NCBI GenBank assembly: GCA_013202595.1
Contig: JABMPV010000418.1
Coordinates: 1 to 7,552 of the forward strand
Length of the DNA: 7,552 nucleotides
Origin: a bacterium
Lineage (GTDB): Bacteria; Actinomycetota; Acidimicrobiia; Spongiisociales; UBA11373
Direction of reading: 5' to 3'
Program-made: the position numbers and the translations under genes
Notes under the pieces: model-generated
What the model saw: the letters and a program-made list of their open reading frames with translations, nothing else
Database searches by the model: none
Told to the model about the DNA's origin: nothing
Part shown: positions 1-4,958 of the stretch, one piece after another
How positions within the stretch are numbered: the stretch's first letter is position 1
Layout: each line of letters begins with the position of its first letter

Positions 1-203
1 AGGTCCTCCTCGTGATGCACGAACTCGCCGACGAGGGCATGACGATGGTGGTGGTCACCCACGAGATGGGATTCGCCCGCGATGTCGGGACCCGTCTCCT
101 CTTCCTCGACGAAGGCCTCATCGTCGAGGAAGGCGACCCGAAGGAGATCTTCGCCAATCCGCAGCACGAGAGGACGCAAGCGTTCTTGAGTCAGGTGTTG
201 TAG
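1..203 (+). CDS. Amino-acid ABC transporter ATP-binding protein, C-terminal fragment
   Basis: This is the 3' end of an ATPase subunit of a polar-amino-acid ABC importer (GlnQ/HisP type), which would hydrolyse ATP on the cytoplasmic face to drive uptake. The reading frame is open from position 3 and ends at TAG 201-203; the true start lies before the window, so the Walker A, signature and Walker B motifs are not visible. What can be seen is the stretch MTMVVVTHEMGFAR, whose His is the switch (H-loop) residue and whose wording is characteristic of the GlnQ/HisP/ArtP subfamily. It is followed by FLDEG, IVEEG and the C-terminal PKEIFANP segment usual in this subfamily. Only about 66 codons remain of a protein normally near 240-260 residues. 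The substrate cannot be told from this fragment. Downstream amino-nitrogen enzymes are compatible with an amino-acid substrate, but a repeat block separates them. Confidence 0.93.
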   Translation, partial: VLLVMHELADEGMTMVVVTHEMGFARDVGTRLLFLDEGLIVEEGDPKEIFANPQHERTQAFLSQVL

Positions 204-210
204 GGAAGGT

Positions 211-288
211 CGTCGGTTGTCGGTCGTCGGTCATTCGGTATCCGACGTCCGGCATCCGGACCTCGGGTATCGGGTATCGGGTATCGGG
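211..288. repeat. Degenerate 7-bp tandem repeat array
   Basis: About eleven consecutive heptamers can be laid out without gaps: CGTCGGT, TGTCGGT, CGTCGGT, CATTCGG, TATCCGA, CGTCCGG, CATCCGG, ACCTCGG, then GTATCGG three times. Each unit carries a TCGG/TCCG-like core. The last three are identical, the earlier ones diverged. A 6-bp hairpin (GTCCGG at 247-252 and CCGGAC at 256-261) is embedded. Seven is not a multiple of three, which argues against coding. Such arrays may arise by slippage; no binding protein is known to me. Confidence 0.75.
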
Positions 289-375
289 GAGGAGCGTTCC
301 GGTCTTCTGCACCCCTCCCTACTCGTGGCGCGGCGATGTCGTGCGGTAGTCAGAACACGGGCCGGGCCGGGCCGC

Positions 376-400
376 GTTTCCCCCGCTGAGCGGGGGAAAC
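376..400. repeat. Perfect 11-bp inverted repeat (hairpin)
   Basis: Left arm GTTTCCCCCGC at 376-386 and right arm GCGGGGGAAAC at 390-400 are exact reverse complements around a 3-base loop TGA. The stem is very GC-rich and would be stable in RNA or single-stranded DNA. No run of T follows, so it is not a textbook intrinsic terminator. It looks like the core of a REP-type palindrome. It resembles the palindromic style of some CRISPR repeats, but no second copy or spacers occur here. Confidence 0.8.
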
Positions 401-418
401 CAGAAGACTCTTCGTTCC

Positions 419-439
419 CCTCCCATGAGACATGGGAGG
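419..439. repeat. Perfect 9-bp inverted repeat (hairpin)
   Basis: Arms CCTCCCATG (419-427) and CATGGGAGG (431-439) are exact reverse complements around the 3-base loop AGA. This has the same architecture (long perfect stem, triloop) as the hairpin at 376-400 only 18 bases earlier, so the two probably belong to one element. Confidence 0.78.
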
Positions 440-442
440 CAA

Positions 443-478
443 GCTTGCCGCAGGCGAGCCGCTTGCCGCAGGCGACCC
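443..478. repeat. 18-bp tandem duplication
   Basis: GCTTGCCGCAGGCGAGCC (443-460) is followed directly by GCTTGCCGCAGGCGACCC (461-478), differing at one base. Each unit can itself form an imperfect hairpin (GCTTGC with GCGAGC). The first unit overlaps the 12-bp palindrome GGCAAGCTTGCC at 438-449. This is part of the same palindrome-rich block. Confidence 0.8.
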
Positions 479-493
479 GGGGAAGGCCAGCAA

Positions 494-516
494 CGACCGG
501 TCCGGTTGCCCGGTCG
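494..516. repeat. 7-bp inverted repeat
   Basis: CGACCGG (494-500) and CCGGTCG (510-516) pair perfectly around a 9-base loop. It is a third hairpin within the intergenic block, less striking than the two before it because short GC-rich palindromes arise by chance in DNA of this composition. Confidence 0.5.
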
Positions 517-544
517 GTGACACTGCCCGGCGCCGGAACAAGGC

Positions 545-572
545 TCCGCACCGTGGGTTCTCGCCGTGCGGA
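545..572. repeat. 7-bp inverted repeat abutting the next gene's putative -10
   Basis: TCCGCAC (545-551) and GTGCGGA (566-572) are exact reverse complements with a 14-base loop. The right arm ends one base before the putative -10 of the gene starting at 586, so this could be an operator or a hairpin that ends readthrough from upstream. Either role is inference; the geometry is what is seen. Confidence 0.5.
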
Positions 573-573
573 C

Positions 574-579
574 CAGAAT
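574..579 (+). promoter_or_regulatory. Putative -10 of a leaderless promoter
   Basis: CAGAAT lies six bases before the GTG at 586. No convincing purine-rich ribosome binding site is present in the same space, which fits a leaderless transcript starting at or next to the start codon, common in actinobacteria. The first base departs from TANNNT, and I see no clear -35. Confidence 0.35.
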
Positions 580-585
580 GGGCCC

Positions 586-1296
586 GTGACTTCCTTCACC
601 ATCGAATCGCAGTTCTGTGGGCCCGATGAATCGGCCAATGGGGGGTACACCTGCGGGGTGGTCGCCGGATTGATCGAAGGCGATGCCGAGGTGACGCTTC
701 GCTATCCACCGCCACTCGAAACCAGACTCGACGTCACGTATCTCTCCGATGGTGTGACAGTTGGACGTGGAGACTTCCTCGTTGCCGAGGCGACGGTGGT
801 GGAGTGGAGTCTCCATGTCCCAGAGCCCCCGACCCTCGAGCAGGCAGCAACTGCGGTCACCGGGTATCCAGGCTTCACCACTCATGAGTTCCCCAACTGC
901 TTCGTATGCGGGATCGACAGGAATCCCGGTGACGGCCTCCGCCTGTTCACGGGTCCGGTCGCCGATCGAGATGACGGCCTCGTCGCCTGCCCCTGGGTGC
1001 CCGATCCGGGTCTTCCGTCAACGAGCGGATTCGTGGACCCCGAGATCGTGTGGGCGGTACTCGACTGTCCCGGTGCATGGGCTGAGCACAGAGCCGAGGA
1101 GGACCACCCGCCTGTCGTACTCGGCCGCATGGCCGCCCGGATCGTGATCCCGGTGCCCGTGGAAGGCTCCTACATCGCAGCGGGATGGCCAACCGGCCGC
1201 GATGGACGCAAGTTGTACTCCGGCACAGCCCTCTGGGCCGAGGACGGCACGCTCCACGGATACGCCAGGCAGACATGGATCGTGGTCAGCCAGTAG
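586..1296 (+). CDS. Thioesterase-like (hotdog-fold) family protein of unknown function
   Basis: This 236-residue protein resembles a family of uncharacterised actinobacterial proteins often placed near acyl-CoA thioesterase/PaaI-like hotdog proteins. Visible landmarks are the N-terminal CGPDESANGGYTCG (residues 11-24), typical of the opening hotdog segment. Next come TLRYPPPLETRLDV (37-50), FPNCFVCGIDR with Cys105 and Cys108 (102-112), the DGLRLF stretch (116-121), VWAVLDCPGAWA (155-166), VLGRMAAR (178-185) and a final beta strand ending QTWIVVSQ. The layout suggests two hotdog halves. There is no signal peptide or membrane segment, so it is probably cytoplasmic. GTG at 586 is chosen because the homologous part begins here; an in-frame extension back to 217 would run through the palindromic repeats. 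The substrate is unknown, and the CFVCG pair might be structural or metal-binding. Confidence 0.8.
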   Translation: MTSFTIESQFCGPDESANGGYTCGVVAGLIEGDAEVTLRYPPPLETRLDVTYLSDGVTVGRGDFLVAEATVVEWSLHVPEPPTLEQAATAVTGYPGFTTHEFPNCFVCGIDRNPGDGLRLFTGPVADRDDGLVACPWVPDPGLPSTSGFVDPEIVWAVLDCPGAWAEHRAEEDHPPVVLGRMAARIVIPVPVEGSYIAAGWPTGRDGRKLYSGTALWAEDGTLHGYARQTWIVVSQ

Positions 1297-1318
1297 CGTC
1301 GATCGCCCCCACGCATGG

Positions 1319-1324
1319 CAGAAT
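1319..1324 (+). promoter_or_regulatory. Putative -10 upstream of a leader ORF
   Basis: CAGAAT lies eight bases before a GTG at 1333, the same arrangement seen before the gene at 586. If used, transcription would begin at or near the GTG of the short ORF 1333-1395 and continue into the aminotransferase and carbamate kinase. No good -35 is visible. Confidence 0.3.
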
Positions 1325-1332
1325 CGACCGTT

Positions 1333-1395
1333 GTGACCATTGAACGATCGGGCGTACCCACCATCGGTGGACCGCCCCGGGGAGTACACGGATGA
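1333..1395 (+). CDS. Possible 20-codon leader ORF coupled to the aminotransferase
   Basis: GTG at 1333 opens a 20-codon frame (MTIERSGVPTIGGPPRGVHG) ending in TGA at 1393-1395. The stop overlaps the aminotransferase ATG at 1392 in an ATGA arrangement, the same junction used between the next two genes. It is too short to classify and shows no run of one amino acid typical of classic attenuators. The peptide spans a small hairpin (CCACC 1358-1362, GGTGG 1366-1370) and the Shine-Dalgarno GGGGAG of the next gene at 1379-1384. It may therefore couple translation of the downstream gene to its own translation, or it may be chance; frame and overlap are seen, function is inferred. Confidence 0.3.
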   Translation: MTIERSGVPTIGGPPRGVHG

Positions 1396-2672
1396 ACCTC
1401 GTCGACCGCCACCGCAAGGTCTACGCACCGACCGCGGCATGGGCCAACGACATCGAAGTCGTGTCAGCGTCGGGCACCAGGGTGACCACTGTCGAAGGGC
1501 GAGAGTTCCTCGACTTCGCCACGGGCATCTCCGTCCTCAACGCGGGCCACAACCATCCCGAGATCGTGGCTGCGGCCAAGGCGCAGTTGGACAAGGTCTG
1601 GCACGCCGCAGGGTCGTTCAGATACGACTCACTCGTGACCGCCGCAGAGAAGATCATCGAGATCTCCCCGTCGAGCGTCGAGCGTCTGATGTTCATGAAC
1701 TCGGGAGCCGAAGCGGTCGAGGCAAGCGTGAAGCTGTCCCGGAACGTGACCGGCCGCCAGGGGATCATCGTGTTCCGGGGCGGATTCCACGGCCGAACGA
1801 TGGGAGCGGTGTCGCTGACGACATCCAAGGCCACGTACCGGGCCGGATACCACCCGATCCTCCCGTCGATATTCGTTGCACCCTTCCCTCATCCATACCG
1901 GTGGGGCATGACGGGCGAGGAAGCCACCGCGTATGCGCTCGCCGAACTGCGCTCCGTCTTCGAGCACCAGGTGCTGCCCGAAGAGGTGGCTGCGTTCCTG
2001 GTCGAACCACAGCAGGGAGAGGGCGGTTATTACCCGGCCGCTCCCGGATTCCTCGAGGGTCTCAGAGCGATCGCCGACGAGCACGGGATCCTGCTGGTCC
2101 TCGACGAGGTGCAGAGCGGATTCGGTCGCACAGGAGAATGGTTCGCATCCGACCACTATCCGATCGAACCCGATCTCCAGGTCATGGGCAAGGCGATCGC
2201 CAATGGATTGCCGCTCTCGGCACTCGGCGGGCGCAGCGAACTGTTCGAAGCATGGCCCCCCGGATCACACGGCACGACGTTTGGCGGCAATGCGGTGGCG
2301 TGCGCCGCTTCAGCGGCCACAGTCGATGTCATCAGAGGACTGCTGCCCGGAGTTCCAGCCCTCGCCGACCATACCGTCGCAGGATTCACCGCTCTCCAGT
2401 CCGAGCATCCGACGATCGGTGACATCAGGGGCCTCGGTCTGATGATCGGCATCGAATTGGTGTACCCGGGGACCACAGATCCCGCACCCGAGGCCTGGGC
2501 ATTCATCAAGAAGTGGGCATTCGATCACGACCTGCTGCTCATCGCTTGCGGGGCGGATGCCAACGTGATTCGATTCCTTCCGGCGTTCGTTGCAACGACA
2601 GAAGAGATTGATCGAGCAATATCGGTGATCGGCGACGGAATCGCTGCATGGGAGATGAAAGGAACCAAATGA
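1392..2672 (+). CDS. Class III PLP-dependent aminotransferase (4-aminobutyrate/acetylornithine type)
   Basis: This complete 426-residue fold-type I, subgroup III transaminase moves an omega or alpha amino group to a keto acid acceptor using pyridoxal phosphate. Seen in order: FLDFATGISVLNAGHNHP (39-56); the phosphate-binding segment NSGAEAVEAS (103-112); GGFHGRT (130-136), with the aromatic-His pair that stacks on the cofactor; EPQQGEGGY (205-213); LDEVQSGFGRTG with Asp238 and Gln241 (237-248); the Schiff-base Lys267 in MGKAIANGLP; and GTTFGGNAVACA (294-305), which closes over the phosphate. Length fits the family. The GGGGAG ribosome binding site lies seven bases before the ATG. The stop overlaps the next gene's start (ATGA), so it should be co-translated with carbamate kinase. 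Substrate is not decided by sequence: GABA, ornithine, acetylornithine, beta-alanine or a related omega-amino acid are all possible. Confidence 0.9.
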   Translation: MNLVDRHRKVYAPTAAWANDIEVVSASGTRVTTVEGREFLDFATGISVLNAGHNHPEIVAAAKAQLDKVWHAAGSFRYDSLVTAAEKIIEISPSSVERLMFMNSGAEAVEASVKLSRNVTGRQGIIVFRGGFHGRTMGAVSLTTSKATYRAGYHPILPSIFVAPFPHPYRWGMTGEEATAYALAELRSVFEHQVLPEEVAAFLVEPQQGEGGYYPAAPGFLEGLRAIADEHGILLVLDEVQSGFGRTGEWFASDHYPIEPDLQVMGKAIANGLPLSALGGRSELFEAWPPGSHGTTFGGNAVACAASAATVDVIRGLLPGVPALADHTVAGFTALQSEHPTIGDIRGLGLMIGIELVYPGTTDPAPEAWAFIKKWAFDHDLLLIACGADANVIRFLPAFVATTEEIDRAISVIGDGIAAWEMKGTK

Positions 2673-3631
2673 TCGAACTTCCGTGGGAGAAGACGGGTGA
2701 TCAGCCGCTGGTCCTGGCATTCGGCGGAAACGCCCTGCTACCGGATCCTGATGACCCTGCAGCGGCAGAGCAGCGAGCAGTCGAGTTCGCCGAGGCCCTC
2801 CTGCTTCTTCTCCCCGAACACGCGGGCCTGGTCCTGGTGCACGGGAACGGGCCCCAGGTGGGTTCACTCCTGCTGCGAGTCGAGGCGACGCGCGACGAGA
2901 TCGCGGCGGAACCACTCGACGTGCTGGTGGCACAGACCCAGGGTTCGATCGGCTACCTGCTGGCCAGGGCCCTGCGGAACTCGCTCCTCGCAGCCGGTCG
3001 GGAAGTGGAGGTCGCGACAGTGGTGACCCAGGTGGTCGTCGACCCGAACGATCCGGCCATGCTGAATCCGACCAAACCGGTCGGCCCGTTCTACTCCGAC
3101 GACAAAGGCACCGCCTTGGCCGAATCCCAAGGCTGGGACACGGTAGAGATCCCGGGCAGGGGCATCCGCCGCGTGGTGCCATCTCCCCTACCGAAGGACG
3201 TCATCGAACTGCACACCATCGCCGACTCTGCCGGTCACGGCCACCTCATGGTCGCCGGCGGCGGGGGCGGGATCCCCGTCCGCCGTGACGAAGACGGCAC
3301 GCTCCACGGCGTCGAGGCGGTCATCGACAAGGACAGGACGGCTGCACTGCTGGCAGAGGCTCTGGATGCCGGCGGATTCATCATCCTGACGGAAGTCGGG
3401 CACGCCTCCAGGTCATTCGGCACACCCGAAGAGGAGCCGATCTACAGCATGACCGCCGATGAGGCGGACGTCCTGCTGGCGGCCGGTGAGTTCCCGCCGG
3501 GGTCGATGGGCCCGAAGATCGAATCGTGCGCTCAGTACGCCAGGGCGCTCGGGAGACCTGCACTCATCAGCAGCGTAGACGCACTCCCGGATGCGCTCGA
3601 GGGGCGCGACGGGACGTGGATCACCCCATAG
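2669..3631 (+). CDS. arcC: Carbamate kinase
   Basis: The protein interconverts carbamate plus ATP with carbamoyl phosphate plus ADP; in catabolic settings it runs toward ATP. The 320-residue product shows the family's full motif series: LAFGGNALL (16-24), VLVHGNGPQVG (55-65), VVTQVVVDPNDPAMLNPTKPVGPFY (118-142, segments joined in one run), RRVVPSPLPKDVIE (167-180), the glycine loop VAGGGGGIPV (195-204), EAVIDKDRTAALLAE (216-230) and FPPGSMGPKIES (275-286). The ATG at 2669 overlaps the aminotransferase stop and has AAAGGA five bases upstream; an in-frame ATG at 2648 is less likely because it lacks that spacing. No arginine deiminase or carbamoyltransferase lies in the window, so the source of carbamoyl phosphate (arginine/citrulline, or a purine or ureido route) is unknown. 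Coupling to a transaminase suggests a nitrogen-scavenging pathway. Confidence 0.96.
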   Translation: MIELPWEKTGDQPLVLAFGGNALLPDPDDPAAAEQRAVEFAEALLLLLPEHAGLVLVHGNGPQVGSLLLRVEATRDEIAAEPLDVLVAQTQGSIGYLLARALRNSLLAAGREVEVATVVTQVVVDPNDPAMLNPTKPVGPFYSDDKGTALAESQGWDTVEIPGRGIRRVVPSPLPKDVIELHTIADSAGHGHLMVAGGGGGIPVRRDEDGTLHGVEAVIDKDRTAALLAEALDAGGFIILTEVGHASRSFGTPEEEPIYSMTADEADVLLAAGEFPPGSMGPKIESCAQYARALGRPALISSVDALPDALEGRDGTWITP

Positions 3632-3673
3632 ACGGGTCGGTCGAGACGATCGATCTCGATCATCGCAATCGAA

Positions 3674-3706
3674 AACATCTGCACATATGAGCAGATGTTC
3701 ATGTAT
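3674..3706 (+). promoter_or_regulatory. ArsR/SmtB-type operator (two overlapping inverted repeats)
   Basis: Two palindromes overlap before the repressor gene. One is exact: AACATCTGC (3674-3682) and GCAGATGTT (3691-3699) with an 8-base spacer. The other is an imperfect 12-2-12 repeat over 3683-3706, with half ATATGAGCA (3685-3693) facing TGTTCATGTAT (3696-3706). The second matches the ATATGAACA/TGTTCATAT style known for SmtB/CzrA-family operators. It covers the spacer and enters the -10, as expected for repression by occlusion of RNA polymerase. It may serve both ArsR and the exporter through one promoter. Confidence 0.8.
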
Positions 3707-3709
3707 CTT
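3680..3709 (+). promoter_or_regulatory. Promoter of the metal-efflux operon
   Basis: TATCTT at 3704-3709 fits TANNNT and lies six bases before the ATG at 3716, pointing to a leaderless mRNA. A weak -35 TGCACA (3680-3685) sits 18 bases upstream. The operator lies across both, so derepression by metal would open this promoter for both downstream genes. Confidence 0.6.
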
Positions 3710-3715
3710 GTGCCC

Positions 3716-4039
3716 ATGGACGACCCGGCCCGGAGACTCACCCGCAGCGATGCCGAGAGCCTCGCCGCTCGCTTCAAGCTCCTCGCTGATCCGGGGCGGG
3801 TTCAGATCGTCTACGCACTCCTCGAGTCTGGCGAATTGCGGGTCGGTGACATCGCGAGGATCGTCGGGGCATCCGAGTCGGCGACCAGCCACCAGTTGCG
3901 GCAACTCCGCATGGCCGGACTGGTGAACGCCAACAGGACAGGCCGAGAGGTCCACTACCGAATCGCCGACATCCACGTTCGCCTCCTCCTCGATGTCGCC
4001 GTGGAGCACTACCTCCATGACCACGGAGACCACCGGTGA
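3716..4039 (+). CDS. ArsR/SmtB-family metal-sensing repressor (zinc/cobalt type)
   Basis: This 107-residue winged-helix repressor should bind its own operator without metal and release it when metal binds. The recognition helix region is GDIARIVGASESATSHQLRQLRMAGLV (44-70, read in segments), followed by the beta wing NRTGREVHYRI. The C-terminal helix carries Asp85-x-His87 and His98-x2-His101, exactly the D-x-H-(x10)-H-x2-H layout of the alpha-5 site known from CzrA/SmtB that senses Zn(II) or Co(II). The alpha-3 site cysteines (normally CVC) are absent; that position reads LRVGD. The tail is His-rich (HDHGDHR), which might add ligands. ATG 3716 is chosen over the in-frame ATG at 3695 because the earlier one lies inside the operator and before the -10. 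The stop overlaps the exporter's GTG by four bases. Confidence 0.9.
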   Translation: MDDPARRLTRSDAESLAARFKLLADPGRVQIVYALLESGELRVGDIARIVGASESATSHQLRQLRMAGLVNANRTGREVHYRIADIHVRLLLDVAVEHYLHDHGDHR

Positions 4040-4935
4040 GCGGAGACCACGCCGCCGAAGGCCGGGCGAGTCGGAGGCATAAGAGACCGCTGGCGCTCGC
4101 CTTTGGGCTCGTGACGGTGTTCATGGTCGCCGAAGCCCTGGCCGGCTGGTGGACCGGATCGCTGGCACTCATCTCCGACGCCGGCCACATGGCAACCGAC
4201 GCTCTCGGGCTCGGCATGGCCCTCGCAGCGATCGTCGCCGCAGACAGGTCCCGACTCGCCGACCACCGCACCTACGGTCTCTACCGCGCCGAGATCCTGG
4301 CGGCCCTCGCCAACGCCATCCTCCTCTTCGCGGTGGCGGGGTACGTCCTCGTGGAGTCGATCCGGCGCATCGGCCGATCGCCTGAGATCCTCGTGGGCCC
4401 CATGCTCGTCGTTGCGATCGTCGGGTTGGTCGTCAACATCGTCGCGTGGCGCCTCCTCCATAGAGGTGCAAGAGAGTCACTCAATGTGGAAGGCGCATAC
4501 GCGGAGGTCATGGCCGATCTCATCGGATCCATCGGCGCCATCGTGGCTGCAGCGGTCATCTGGGCCACCGGATGGACCATCGTCGACTCGATCGTCGGCG
4601 CCGGCATCGGCCTCTTCATCCTCCCGAGGGCATGGCGCCTCGCCCGGAAGGCGCTCCGCGTCCTGATACAGGCGGCGCCGGAACATCTGGAGTGGACCGG
4701 CCTGACCGCCCAACTCAATGCAATCTCAGGGGTGGTGGACGTCCACGATCTCCATGTGTGGACGCTCACCTCCGACATGGACGTCGGCACGGTCCACCTC
4801 ATGACATCAGAGGGCGTCGACGCCCATCCGATTCTCGACCGCGCCCGCACCATCCTTCAGGAACACGGCATCGCCCACGCGACACTCCAGGTGGAACCCG
4901 ACTCGCACACAGGCTGTACCGACCTCACCTGGTAG
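4036..4935 (+). CDS. Cation diffusion facilitator (CDF) heavy-metal efflux protein, CzcD/ZitB-like
   Basis: The 299-residue inner-membrane antiporter should export Zn(II), perhaps Co or Cd, in exchange for protons. Six membrane segments are predicted near residues 19-38, 43-68, 86-106, 118-139, 158-178 and 182-197, then a cytoplasmic domain (about 207-299) containing GVVDVHDLHVWTL and HATLQVEP, typical of the family. Transport-site residues: TM2 has ISDAGHMATD with His51 and Asp55 (HxxxD), and TM5 has Glu157 and Asp161, where zinc-type members usually have HxxxD. That Glu is the one unusual feature and could change metal preference. The GTG start overlaps the repressor stop (GTGA), and CGGAG lies seven bases upstream, so translation is coupled and expression should be induced by the metal the repressor senses. 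No His-rich cytoplasmic loop is present. Confidence 0.93.
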   Translation: MSGDHAAEGRASRRHKRPLALAFGLVTVFMVAEALAGWWTGSLALISDAGHMATDALGLGMALAAIVAADRSRLADHRTYGLYRAEILAALANAILLFAVAGYVLVESIRRIGRSPEILVGPMLVVAIVGLVVNIVAWRLLHRGARESLNVEGAYAEVMADLIGSIGAIVAAAVIWATGWTIVDSIVGAGIGLFILPRAWRLARKALRVLIQAAPEHLEWTGLTAQLNAISGVVDVHDLHVWTLTSDMDVGTVHLMTSEGVDAHPILDRARTILQEHGIAHATLQVEPDSHTGCTDLTW

Positions 4936-4958
4936 CCGCATGTGGCAGGAGACGGCTG

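Larger units (their letters stand above)
204..585. other. Repeat-rich non-coding gap
   Basis: These 382 bases separate the ABC ATPase stop from the next credible start and appear not to encode protein. The frame leading into the downstream gene stays open through the gap, but its translation (rich in Arg, Pro and Ser, with no recognisable family) follows the repeats and not a protein pattern. The gap holds a degenerate heptamer array (211-288), three tandem GGGCC units (359-373), and perfect hairpins at 376-400, 419-439, 494-516 and 545-572. It also holds an 18-bp tandem duplication (443-478), a 12-bp palindrome GGCAAGCTTGCC (438-449) and a 10-bp palindrome CCGGCGCCGG (527-536). This density of palindromes suggests a composite REP/MITE-like intergenic element; any role as terminator or attenuator is inferred. 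Confidence 0.75.

Noticed and set aside
376..478. CRISPR array
   Set aside because: The 376-400 palindrome looks like a CRISPR repeat core, but there is no second copy and there are no spacers of constant length; the 18-bp duplication is directly adjacent without spacer.
217..585. N-terminal extension of the thioesterase-like protein by 123 codons
   Set aside because: The added sequence is a translation of the heptamer array and hairpins, with no protein-like pattern, and the family-like sequence starts at the GTG at 586.
1340..2422. Long open frame overlapping the aminotransferase
   Set aside because: Very Arg/Pro/Ser-rich translation typical of a shadow frame in high-GC coding DNA; the other frame encodes a complete class III aminotransferase.
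2648..2668. Upstream ATG for carbamate kinase
   Set aside because: Adds seven residues and would overlap the aminotransferase by 25 bases; the ATG at 2669 has a well-spaced AAAGGA and an ATGA overlap.
3695..3715. Upstream ATG for the ArsR repressor
   Set aside because: It lies within the operator and upstream of the -10, so it would not be on the transcript from that promoter.
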